20,195 nt of DNA, taken from contig QFOT01000023.1 in the NCBI GenBank assembly GCA_003241285.1, positions 1 to 20,195 on the forward strand. The letters are read 5' to 3'. Below, in pieces: positions 5,942 through 13,035 of the stretch. The stretch's first letter is position 1. Each line of letters begins with the position of its first letter. The position numbers were made by a program, and so were the translations under genes. The notes below the pieces were generated by a model. It was given only the letters and a program-made list of their open reading frames with translations, did not search any database and was not told the DNA's origin. The DNA is from Micavibrio aeruginosavorus. Its GTDB lineage: Bacteria; Pseudomonadota; Alphaproteobacteria; Micavibrionales; Micavibrionaceae.

Positions 5942-6337
5942 TCATTCAGTTTTAAACTTGGGCAACCAATCGAGAACAAGGGCCAAAATATCATTAAATT
6001 CCTTGTCAGCCATACGTTTAATGCCATTTTTGTCCGGTAGTAAGCGACTAACAGCTACTGTTGTTATTTTATCACAAATAGCCCATGCAGCCCTACCGTC
6101 AATGGTCGTTTCCAAAGGAAAAGCCCATTTATTACCTGGTTGCACCTGCGTCGAGCAAGGAATAACGGTCACTGCGCCATGCAAGGTTGTTTTGTAGGAA
6201 AGAACAATAACTGGCCTTCTCTTCCAAAATTCAGGTAATTGTGCATCCTCCGGAAAGTCACACCAATATAACTGCCTGATTTTAGGGGCAGATTTAAGTC
6301 GCGGCTGAACTTTGGGAGGTGGTATTTGGTTCTGCAT
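5942..6337 (-). CDS. PemK/MazF-family endoribonuclease toxin, solitary
   Basis: A 131-aa protein of the MazF/PemK fold. Typical features are the N-terminal strand and loop QLYWCDFP, then FWKRRPVIVLS with the conserved Arg-Pro (about residues 35-45), VTVIPCSTQ, and WAICDKITTVAVSRL, equivalent to the conserved core of MazF. These toxins are usually sequence-specific mRNA interferases, controlled by a DNA-binding antitoxin encoded upstream. No antitoxin-like ORF is seen in the ~460 bp upstream. The ATG at 6337 is favoured because GGAAAGATAAT precedes it; the ATG at 6352 is the alternative (136 aa). The gene lies outside the inferred transposon and ends with its own terminator region. It may be controlled in trans or be a non-toxic homologue. 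Confidence 0.85.
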   Translation of the reverse strand: MQNQIPPPKVQPRLKSAPKIRQLYWCDFPEDAQLPEFWKRRPVIVLSYKTTLHGAVTVIPCSTQVQPGNKWAFPLETTIDGRAAWAICDKITTVAVSRLLPDKNGIKRMADKEFNDILALVLDWLPKFKTE

Positions 6338-6555
6338 ATTATCTTTCCACATCTATACCTACCCGCATGGAAAGGCAATAAGTGAACATCAAATATAAAA
6401 AACTTCATGTAGAGATATAGTCCACGCTGATCTGAAACAATTAAAGTTCCCCATGTTGGGTGTCGTGTGGATACATTATGAAGATTATAACTTTCTGACC
6501 CTACTTTCTAAAGCATTGATTACCATGCTGCCATGGATAGCCATCGAGAGTTGCT

Positions 6556-6792
6556 TTATAAAGTTCGTGCAAAATAAAGTTCGTGCAAAATCATGGCTTG
6601 TAGCGCACCAAACACCAACTCCTTTCCTCTGAATATTACATCAAAGATGGAACTGCATGGTAGACTTTGAGGATGCAGATCGATATTTTTCTTTTCTAGT
6701 AAGAATATAAGGTAACTCAGATTAATTTTCACATTAGCAATAGAATCACAAATATAATACCGATCATTATTTTTTGTGAGGAATTTGCACAA
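6556..6792 (-). CDS. Weak 78-aa ORF after cusA, strong Shine-Dalgarno but TTG start
   Basis: The frame starts with TTG at 6792, 7 nt after a perfect AAGGAG (6805-6800), 21 nt downstream of the cusA stop. It encodes 78 residues starting MCKFLTKNNDRYYIC, with a hydrophobic stretch (LSYLIFLL) near residues 26-33. No family is recognised. Its last codons lie in the 16-bp tandem duplication, whose length is not a multiple of 3, so the C-terminus may have been altered by frameshift. The ribosome-binding site supports a present or former gene at the end of the cus operon; the A+T-rich composition, unlike the cus genes, argues for caution. Confidence 0.3.
   Translation of the reverse strand: MCKFLTKNNDRYYICDSIANVKINLSYLIFLLEKKNIDLHPQSLPCSSIFDVIFRGKELVFGALQAMILHELYFARTL
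6560..6591. repeat. Perfect 16-bp tandem duplication
   Basis: AAAGTTCGTGCAAAAT occurs twice in direct succession (6560-6575 and 6576-6591) with no mismatch, so the duplication is recent or maintained. It overlaps the 3' end of the weak ORF at 6556-6792. Confidence 0.9.
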
Positions 6793-6813
6793 TGGTTTTC
6801 TCCTTGTCTCAAT

Positions 6814-9800
6814 CTAATCTAATCTCTTTCTAAGATTTATGAATAAATTGGGCATATAAAGAGCATACAAAACAGGGATCAATATCAGCGTCAGGATTGT
6901 CGTACTGACCATCCCGCCGACCATCGGCAAGGCGATACGGCGCATAAGGTCCGACCCCGGCCCTTCGGTCAGGAAAATCGGAACGAGGCCGAGGATGATA
7001 ACGGAAACGGTCATCAGTTTGGGCCGCACTCTCTGCACTGCGCCATGCTTGATGTTTTCGATCAGGGCTGCATGATCGGTTGGAGGATGGTCGCGCATCT
7101 GATGATCGATATAAATCAGCATGACGATGGCAGTTTCTACGGCGATCCCTGCCAGCGCGATAAAACCAACAGCCACCGCAACCGACATATTGTATCCCGC
7201 CAGCCACACACACCAGAACCCGCCGATGATCCCGAACGGCACGGCCAGGATGATCAGCAACGTCCTGTCCCACCGCCCGAAATGCAAATACAGCAAGGTT
7301 AAAATAATGAGTAGTGTCGCAGGGATCGCAATCGACAGCCGCGCCTTCGCTTCTTGCATCTGCTCGAACTGGCCGGAAAGTTTCAGGCTGTATCCGGACG
7401 GTAGTTTCATGGTTTTGAGCTTCGCCTGCAAATCCTCGACATAAGACCCCATGTCCCTGTCTTCGATATCGACGAACACCCATCCCTGCAGCCGCGCATC
7501 TTCGGACGTAATCATGGCCGGCCCTTCGGCCACGTGAATATCCGCAAGACTGGACAACGGTATAGAGGCACCGGACGACGAGGGTACCAGAATGTTGTCC
7601 AGGTCGCTTAACTGCTCCCTGTCCGGCCTGTCATAGCGCAGCATGATCGGATAGCGTTCGCGCCCCTCGACGGCTTCGCTTAACTGCATGCCGCCGAGTG
7701 CCGTTTGTATGACCATCTGCACGGTAGCAAGCTCGATGCCGTAGCGGGAAATTCTGTCCCGATCTGGCGTGATCTCAATGTACTTTCCGCCCTGCACACG
7801 ATCCGCCACAGCACTGCGCGTTCCTGGAACTTTCCGCGCCAGTTTCTCTACATCTTTGCCCAGACGGTCGATTTCAGTCAGGTCAGGACCGGAGATTTTA
7901 ATCCCTACAGGCGTACGAATGCCTGTGGTCAGCATATCGATACGGATTTTAATCGGATTGCCCCAGACATTACGCAGCCCCGGAAGACGCGCCACCTTGT
8001 CCAGTTCGGCAATCAGTTTTTCCGGTGTCATTCCAGACCGCCACTGGCCGCGCGGTTTAAGTTCCACCCATGTCTCGATCATGTTGAGCGGCGCCGGATC
8101 GGTCGCTGAATTCGAGCGTCCCGCTTTTCCGAAGGCATGTTCGACTTCCGGAATGCTCATGATCTGGCGGTTTGTCACCTGCAAGATCTCGCGCATCTTG
8201 GCGGGCGTTGCCGAAGGAACGGTCATCGGCATATAAAGCAGGCTGCCTTCATACAGCGGCGGCATGAATTCCGATCCCATGCGGCTGATGGGGATGGCCG
8301 TGCTGATCAGGGCAATCAAAGCCAGAGCAACGGTTCCTTTGGGAGAGTTCAGGGCCGCATTCAAAACAGGTTTATAAAGCCCGATAAAGAAACGGTTGAT
8401 GACATTCTCATCCTCACGCCTGATTTTTCCGCGCACGAACCAGAGCATCAGCACCGGCACCAGCGTCACGGACAGCAGGGCGGCTGCGGCCATCGCGTAG
8501 GTTTTGGTATAGGCCAGCGGCGCGAACAATTTGTGAGATTGTCCGGTGAGCGCGAAGACAGGTAAAAAAGACACCGTGATAATCAGCAAGGAAAAGAACA
8601 ACCCCGGCCCGACTTCTTTTGCTGCCGATAACAATGCTTCCTGCTTTTGCAGTTTTCCTGCATCAGGCGGAAGGCTGGAAATTTTTCGATGCGCGTTCTC
8701 CACCATGACAATAGAGGCATCCACCATCGCCCCGATGGCAATGGCGATTCCGCCCAGAGACATAATATTTGCGGTAATCCCTTGCACCGACATAATGATG
8801 AACGCGCCCAGAATCCCCAAAGGCAATGTGATGATAGCAACAGCGGCACTGCGGATATGCAGCAGGAAGAGAAAGGTGATCAACGCCACCATCAAACTCT
8901 CTTCCAGCAGTTTGTTTGTGAGATAATCGACCGATCCTTCAATCAGCTTGCTGCGGTCATAAACCGTGACCAGCTCCACGCCCGCAGGAAGCCCCTGCCT
9001 TATAAAATCAAGGCGTTCTTTGACACTCTGGATCACGGTGTGTGCGTTTGCCCCGGGGCGCATGATCACGAACCCGCCGACAGCTTCACCTTCGCCGTTC
9101 AATTCGGTAATGCCGCGCCGTATCGCGGCGCCTTCTACAACGCGGGCAACATCGCCAATGGTCACGGGTGTTCCGTCTTCACTGACTTTTAAAACGACTT
9201 TTTCAAGATCAGCCGTGCTTTTGACATAGCCGAAGGAGCGGATCATATATTCCGTTTCCGCCATCTCCAGCGTGCGTCCGCCCGTTTCCTGATTGGCGCT
9301 ACGGACCGCTTCCATCACGCGGGTCAGGGGAATATTATAGGCATGCAGATCGTGCGGCCTGACCAGAACCTGATATTCCTTCACGAAGCCGCCAACCGAG
9401 GCGATCTCCGCCACGCCCTTGACGGTCGCCAGTTCAAACCGCACGAACCAGTCCTGCAATGTTCGCAGTTCCTGCAAATCGTGTTTTCCGGTGCGATCCA
9501 CCAAGGCGTATTGAAAAATCCAGCCCACGCCCGTGGCATCCGGCCCCAGTTGCGGGCGCACCTCTTCCGGCAATTGCCCGGCCACTTGCGATAGCGCCTC
9601 CAGCACGCGGCTGCGCGCCCAGTACATATCCACGCCGTCTTCAAAGACAATGTAAACGAAACTGTCGCCGAACATCGAAAAACCGCGCACGGCCTTTGTT
9701 CGAGGCAGGCTTAACATGCGGGTTGAGAGCGGAAACGTCACCTGGTCTTCGACAATCTGCGGAGCCTGCCCCGGCCAGTCGGTGCGAATGATGACTTGCG

Positions 9801-9969
9801 TATCGGTCAGGTCTGGAATCGCATCCAGCGGCATTTTCTGAACCGCGATAATGCCTGCGGCCAACAGCACGAGGGAACCCAGCATAACAAAAAATTTATT
9901 GGCCACAGACCAGTCGATGATTTTGGCGACAAAGGATATTGACGGATCGTGCGGCGTATCAGTTTGCAT
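6814..9969 (-). CDS. cusA: CusA-type Cu(I)/Ag(I) RND efflux transporter
   Basis: The inner-membrane proton-driven pump of the heavy-metal efflux RND class; 1051 aa from the ATG at 9969, preceded by AGGTGATAACC. An upstream in-frame start at 10026 would lie deep in cusB and is less likely. The fourth transmembrane segment reads AIGAMVDASIVMVENAHRKI, the Cu/Ag (monovalent) variant of the RND proton-relay motif. The three metal-relay methionines of E. coli CusA have counterparts in LLYMPMT, PLNMIETW and RIDMLTTGIRTPVG. The N-terminal segment WSVANKFFVMLG with PLDAIPDLTDTQVII, and the second half (GRWDRTLLIILAVPFGIIGG), are intact. The start overlaps the end of cusB by 11 bp, so the two are translated together. 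It should export Cu(I)/Ag(I) from periplasm or cytoplasm through CusB and an outer-membrane channel that is not encoded here. Confidence 0.95.
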   Translation of the reverse strand: MQTDTPHDPSISFVAKIIDWSVANKFFVMLGSLVLLAAGIIAVQKMPLDAIPDLTDTQVIIRTDWPGQAPQIVEDQVTFPLSTRMLSLPRTKAVRGFSMFGDSFVYIVFEDGVDMYWARSRVLEALSQVAGQLPEEVRPQLGPDATGVGWIFQYALVDRTGKHDLQELRTLQDWFVRFELATVKGVAEIASVGGFVKEYQVLVRPHDLHAYNIPLTRVMEAVRSANQETGGRTLEMAETEYMIRSFGYVKSTADLEKVVLKVSEDGTPVTIGDVARVVEGAAIRRGITELNGEGEAVGGFVIMRPGANAHTVIQSVKERLDFIRQGLPAGVELVTVYDRSKLIEGSVDYLTNKLLEESLMVALITFLFLLHIRSAAVAIITLPLGILGAFIIMSVQGITANIMSLGGIAIAIGAMVDASIVMVENAHRKISSLPPDAGKLQKQEALLSAAKEVGPGLFFSLLIITVSFLPVFALTGQSHKLFAPLAYTKTYAMAAAALLSVTLVPVLMLWFVRGKIRREDENVINRFFIGLYKPVLNAALNSPKGTVALALIALISTAIPISRMGSEFMPPLYEGSLLYMPMTVPSATPAKMREILQVTNRQIMSIPEVEHAFGKAGRSNSATDPAPLNMIETWVELKPRGQWRSGMTPEKLIAELDKVARLPGLRNVWGNPIKIRIDMLTTGIRTPVGIKISGPDLTEIDRLGKDVEKLARKVPGTRSAVADRVQGGKYIEITPDRDRISRYGIELATVQMVIQTALGGMQLSEAVEGRERYPIMLRYDRPDREQLSDLDNILVPSSSGASIPLSSLADIHVAEGPAMITSEDARLQGWVFVDIEDRDMGSYVEDLQAKLKTMKLPSGYSLKLSGQFEQMQEAKARLSIAIPATLLIILTLLYLHFGRWDRTLLIILAVPFGIIGGFWCVWLAGYNMSVAVAVGFIALAGIAVETAIVMLIYIDHQMRDHPPTDHAALIENIKHGAVQRVRPKLMTVSVIILGLVPIFLTEGPGSDLMRRIALPMVGGMVSTTILTLILIPVLYALYMPNLFINLRKRLD

Positions 9970-11344
9970 GGTTATCACCTGTATCTTCCATGCTCGACAT
10001 GCCGCCGCGCAAAGAACTTTCCGCATCGATCATGAACTGGCCGGATGTGACGACCGTTTGACCTTCTTTCAAACCGGATGCAATTTCCGTCAAGCCATGC
10101 GCTGTAATGCCTGTTTTTACTGCCACTGGCCGGAAATATCCATCACCCAGAGCCTCGATGATATGGCCGCCGTCCTTGCCATAGAGCACGGCCTCCGCCG
10201 GAACCGCAAGGCGGGGCTGGCTGCCCGCATCAAACATGACATTCACGATGCTGCCAGTTTTTAGGCTTCCATCTGGATTATCCAGAACCAGTCGCACCAT
10301 GCCTTTACGGCTTTCCTTGTCTGTCATGGGATAGATGTAGTCTGTGACGGCATTGAGTGTCTCGCCTGTTTCATCAACCGTCACCGTCGCGGGTGTGCCT
10401 GCGGATAGAAAGGGCAAATCCTTTACCGGCACCTGCGCCTCGACCCAGACTTGCGAAAAATCCTGCAGCGTCAAAACCGTATTCTCGCCATCCTCGGAAT
10501 CAACGTAGGAGCCTTCGCGGACATCGAGGGCCGTCACCGTCCCGTCCACCGGGGCGTAAAACGGCGTTTCCCGTGGAAATCCACCTTTTGCTCTCAATTC
10601 AGCGATGGCTTTCTCATCCATGCCGTACAATCTAAGACGCTGATCCGGTGCGCCGATGATACTGGCCCCTCTGCGTCCCGCGAGGTAATCGACCTGCGCC
10701 GCGATCAGGTTGGGGCTATAAAAGGTGAACAGAAGATCGCCTTTTTTAACAACGTCTCCTACCGCGTTGGCTTGAAGGCGGGAAACCCAGCCTCCTGTCC
10801 GCATGGCTATAACATGCTCTCCCCTCGTGCTGGGAACGATGGCACCCAACGCACGGATATTTTTTCCAAAATCTTCCCGTTTTGCAGGTGCGGTTTTGAT
10901 GCCAAGGGCCTGGCGGTATCGATTGTCGATCCGGACGGAATTTTCAGGGGATTTCTTTTCCCCGCCGTCATCGCTTTCATAGAAAGGCACCAGTTCCATG
11001 TCCATGTAGGGCGATTTGCCGGGCTTGTCGAATTTCTGCCCAGGCACCATCGGGTCGTACCAATAGAGGATTTTCCCCTTGCCCTCTTTTTCTTCCGGTT
11101 GTGCCGGAGAGTCCGGCTCGCCCGCGGGCACCAGATCCATGCCGCAGAGCGGGCATTTATCTCCCTTTTTCCCATGAATATGAGGATGCATGGGACAGAT
11201 ATAAACCTGTTCGCCGGATGGCGCCTTGTCTGCCGCAGGCGCGACCTCCTTGCTTTGCATCGGCATGGACATTGAATCCTCGGCGGCCAGAACAATGGCA
11301 GGCGCGAAGGCACAGAACATAAAGATAAGAATAAAAATACGCAT
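9959..11344 (-). CDS. cusB: CusB-type periplasmic adaptor with heavy-metal-binding domains
   Basis: Membrane-fusion protein of the RND pump, 461 aa from the ATG at 11344 (AAGGAGATTTATC precedes; an upstream start at 11380 is less good). Signal peptide RIFILIFMFCAFAPAIVLAA, then a Met-rich tract (DSMSMPMQ). A heavy-metal-binding domain follows with YICPMHPHIHG and CPLCGMDLVP (about residues 46-72), and a second, cysteine-free copy with WYDPMVPGQKF and YMDMELVPFYE (about 94-125). The adaptor body has barrel-sandwich and beta-barrel segments (GGWVSRLQANAVGDVVKKG; TPFYAPVDGTVTALDVREGS). Metal-binding N-termini in this family hand Cu(I)/Ag(I) to the pump. Genes order: small secreted protein, cusB, cusA. 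Confidence 0.94.
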   Translation of the reverse strand: MRIFILIFMFCAFAPAIVLAAEDSMSMPMQSKEVAPAADKAPSGEQVYICPMHPHIHGKKGDKCPLCGMDLVPAGEPDSPAQPEEKEGKGKILYWYDPMVPGQKFDKPGKSPYMDMELVPFYESDDGGEKKSPENSVRIDNRYRQALGIKTAPAKREDFGKNIRALGAIVPSTRGEHVIAMRTGGWVSRLQANAVGDVVKKGDLLFTFYSPNLIAAQVDYLAGRRGASIIGAPDQRLRLYGMDEKAIAELRAKGGFPRETPFYAPVDGTVTALDVREGSYVDSEDGENTVLTLQDFSQVWVEAQVPVKDLPFLSAGTPATVTVDETGETLNAVTDYIYPMTDKESRKGMVRLVLDNPDGSLKTGSIVNVMFDAGSQPRLAVPAEAVLYGKDGGHIIEALGDGYFRPVAVKTGITAHGLTEIASGLKEGQTVVTSGQFMIDAESSLRGGMSSMEDTGDNHAN

Positions 11345-11398
11345 GATAAATCTCCTTTTTGAGAGTTTGACGAAAATCAAAAACCAAAAAAGGCAGAT

Positions 11399-11809
11399 CT
11401 AGACGCGCAGGCGCTGCGTCGTCAGAAGGATAGAGGGCTGGGTTTGTGAAACATCGGGCCAGTCAGGAGGCGGGCCGCGAATAGACTGGGTATTATCAGG
11501 ATTAAAAATGAGAAACGAAACCGTACTAGCCCAAACTTGGAAGATCACTTTGCCATCGAAATCAGGTGCTTTGATGGGAGCGTGATCCGCGCTGAAAAGA
11601 TCAGCCTTGGAACAATCTTTGAAAAAGACATGTTCATCGTCTGTCTCTTTTTTCGGGGCCTCCATGCCCATCATGCCTTTACAATCCGGCATATCGGCCA
11701 TGGCCGCAGGCTGCGCCGCCAAAGCCTGGGTTGCGGCCATAAAAGGCCCGCATGCCAGGCCGGGCGTGAGCATCACAAGCGCAAGAAAGCTATGAATGAA
11801 CTTTTTCAT
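11399..11809 (-). CDS. Small secreted protein at the head of the cus operon
   Basis: A 136-aa protein with a signal peptide (MKKFIHSFLALVMLTPGLAC, likely cleaved after ATQALA). The mature part is short. It has a Met/Cys-containing segment MADMPDCKGMMGMEAP, a second cysteine in FFKDCSKADLF, a central hydrophobic stretch (VIFQVWASTVSFLIF) and a proline-rich, basic end (GPPPDWP…ILLTTQRLRV). The Met/Cys residues would suit periplasmic copper binding. I recall small proteins with similar ILLTTQRLR-like ends next to copper efflux genes, but cannot name the family. It is 54 bp upstream of cusB on the same strand, probably co-transcribed. The ATG is preceded by GAAGGGCG. Confidence 0.75.
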   Translation of the reverse strand: MKKFIHSFLALVMLTPGLACGPFMAATQALAAQPAAMADMPDCKGMMGMEAPKKETDDEHVFFKDCSKADLFSADHAPIKAPDFDGKVIFQVWASTVSFLIFNPDNTQSIRGPPPDWPDVSQTQPSILLTTQRLRV

Positions 11810-11835
11810 CGCCCTTCACTATAGCATAACCGCGT

Positions 11836-11851
11836 AAAGAATTTATTCTTT
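11836..11851. promoter_or_regulatory. Inverted repeat upstream of the cus operon start
   Basis: AAAGAA-TTTA-TTCTTT, a perfect 6+6-bp inverted repeat 27 bp upstream of the first cus-operon ATG, next to the candidate -10 TATAGT (minus strand, near 11824-11819). It may be an operator; with A+T-rich arms chance is not excluded. Confidence 0.35.
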
Positions 11852-11891
11852 TTCAATATTAATAATTCCTAATTTAATGGAAGCGGTGGAA

Positions 11892-11906
11892 CCTAAAAGA
11901 TTTAGG
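11892..11906. promoter_or_regulatory. Palindrome between divergent cus and DUF305 operons
   Basis: CCTAAA-AGA-TTTAGG, a perfect 6+6-bp inverted repeat in the 143-bp space between the divergent starts (11809 and 11953). The location fits an operator serving the plus-strand DUF305 genes or both directions. It differs from the csoR-upstream palindrome and from the usual CueR dyad, so the regulator is unknown. Confidence 0.4.
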
Positions 11907-11952
11907 AACGTTTAATGTAAGTTAATCAACCACCAACTTATTGGAAACAGCC

Positions 11953-12513
11953 ATGCAAAAATCATTTACAGCCCTGCTTTTCACAGCAGCATTAGTTTTT
12001 CCGCCATATGTTTCTGCTTTAGCACATGAAAAAAATAGTGCTATCCAAAGCTCCCCCCAAGCCGAGCAACAACCGTTTGATGTTCAATTTCTCGATAATA
12101 TGGTCAAGCATCACGAAGACGGAATAATGATGTTTCAGATGGCTGAAGAAAAAGCAGAAGACTCAGACATACGGATGATGGCCAAAAAAATGACCCAAGA
12201 TCAGGAAAAGGAAATTCCAGAACTTCAGGCATTAAGAAATGAAGTAAAGCCTGGCGCTTCTCAAGCAATTAACATGAACATGCCCGGCATGATGCCTATG
12301 GATATGTCAAAACTCGAAAAAACATCTGGATCAGAGTTCGATAAAGAGTTTCTTTCCATGACAGTCGAGCATCATAAGGGTGCCATTAAAATGGCTGACG
12401 CCGCCTTGAAAAAATCTCAAAATGTAAGTGTAAAGAACAAAGCGCAAATGATCCATGACAAGCAAAAGGGCGAAGTGGCGCTAATGGAAAATATGCTGAA
12501 AGAAATGAAGTGA
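11953..12513 (+). CDS. Periplasmic DUF305 protein with two DUF305 repeats
   Basis: A 186-aa secreted protein; the ATG at 11953 is chosen because GGAAACAGCC precedes it. Signal peptide MQKSFTALLFTAALVFPPYV, probable cleavage after ALA before HEKN. Two DUF305 units follow: FLDNMVKHHEDGIMMFQMAE (about residues 50-69) and FLSMTVEHHKGAIKMADAAL (about 136-155), each with the conserved His-His pair. They are joined by a very Met-rich linker (NMNMPGMMPMDM). DUF305 proteins form ferritin-like helical bundles and are common in copper clusters; metal binding through His/Met is plausible. Its A+T-rich composition and plus-strand orientation differ from the neighbouring operons. It is transcribed with the next DUF305 gene, 42 bp downstream. 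Confidence 0.9.
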   Translation: MQKSFTALLFTAALVFPPYVSALAHEKNSAIQSSPQAEQQPFDVQFLDNMVKHHEDGIMMFQMAEEKAEDSDIRMMAKKMTQDQEKEIPELQALRNEVKPGASQAINMNMPGMMPMDMSKLEKTSGSEFDKEFLSMTVEHHKGAIKMADAALKKSQNVSVKNKAQMIHDKQKGEVALMENMLKEMK

Positions 12514-12555
12514 TATCAAACTTCCATAAAAAATAGCTGATTAAATAGGAACTGC

Positions 12556-13035
12556 ATGCAAAATACACATGATCAGCATATCGAACATAGCAAAAAGATG
12601 TATTTAAAACTGCTCCTCATGGCCGTTTTATCGTTTGTGTCCATGTATATCTTTATGTATTCGATGGTGAATACATTGGAAGACATTTATCCCAGTTTCA
12701 ATCAGTTTTACATGGCCGGCCTGATGGCTGCTCCTATGGTATTGATCGAAGTCGTGCTGATGAGCGCGATGTACAAGGATAAAAAGCTGAACGCTGTTAT
12801 AGTGGCGGTAAGCATTTTAATTGGAGTAATTTTCTTTCTAGGCATCCGTCAACAGACGGCCATCTCCGACGAACAATTTCTCAAATCCATGATCCCGCAC
12901 CATTCCGGCGCAATTCTCATGTGCCGCGAAGCCAATATCACTGATCCTGAAATCAAAACTCTTTGTCAAACGATCATGGAAGGCCAGCAACAAGAAATTG
13001 ATCAAATGCGGGCCATCTTAGATAGAGAAAACTAA
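12556..13035 (+). CDS. Membrane-anchored DUF305 protein
   Basis: A 159-aa protein with a short His-containing N-terminus (NTHDQHIEHSKK), three predicted membrane segments (about residues 17-37, 49-70 and 78-97) and a C-terminal DUF305 unit: FLKSMIPHHSGAILMCREA with the His-His pair, then QTIMEGQQQEIDQMRAIL. The ATG follows TAGGAACTGC. An odd number of membrane segments with a cytoplasmic N-terminus would place the DUF305 unit in the periplasm, next to the soluble DUF305 partner. A role in metal handling at the membrane surface is inferred from context. The stop codon overlaps the convergent copA stop by 4 bp, with no terminator between. Confidence 0.85.
   Translation: MQNTHDQHIEHSKKMYLKLLLMAVLSFVSMYIFMYSMVNTLEDIYPSFNQFYMAGLMAAPMVLIEVVLMSAMYKDKKLNAVIVAVSILIGVIFFLGIRQQTAISDEQFLKSMIPHHSGAILMCREANITDPEIKTLCQTIMEGQQQEIDQMRAILDREN

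Larger units (their letters stand above)
6353..6813. other. Intergenic stretch with no convincing gene
   Basis: About 460 bp of A+T-rich DNA lie between mazF and the end of cusA. They contain a 16-bp tandem duplication (6560-6591), a weak minus-strand ORF with a strong ribosome-binding site (6556-6792) and a 59-codon plus-strand frame (6453-6632) with no ribosome-binding site. The two frames overlap on opposite strands, so at most one is real. No tRNA, CRISPR or clear terminator is visible. Confidence 0.5.

Noticed and set aside
6453..6632. 59-codon plus-strand frame starting MLGVVWIHYED
   Set aside because: No ribosome-binding site, no recognised similarity, and it lies opposite another weak frame over a tandem duplication; treated as chance.
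8137..9192. Several plus-strand frames of 120-180 codons opposite cusA
   Set aside because: They are shadows of the codon structure of cusA, which has complete family motifs; their His/Arg-rich translations show no domain.
10451..11275. 274-codon plus-strand frame opposite cusB
   Set aside because: Antisense shadow of a well-supported adaptor gene; composition is Arg/Phe/His-biased without domains.
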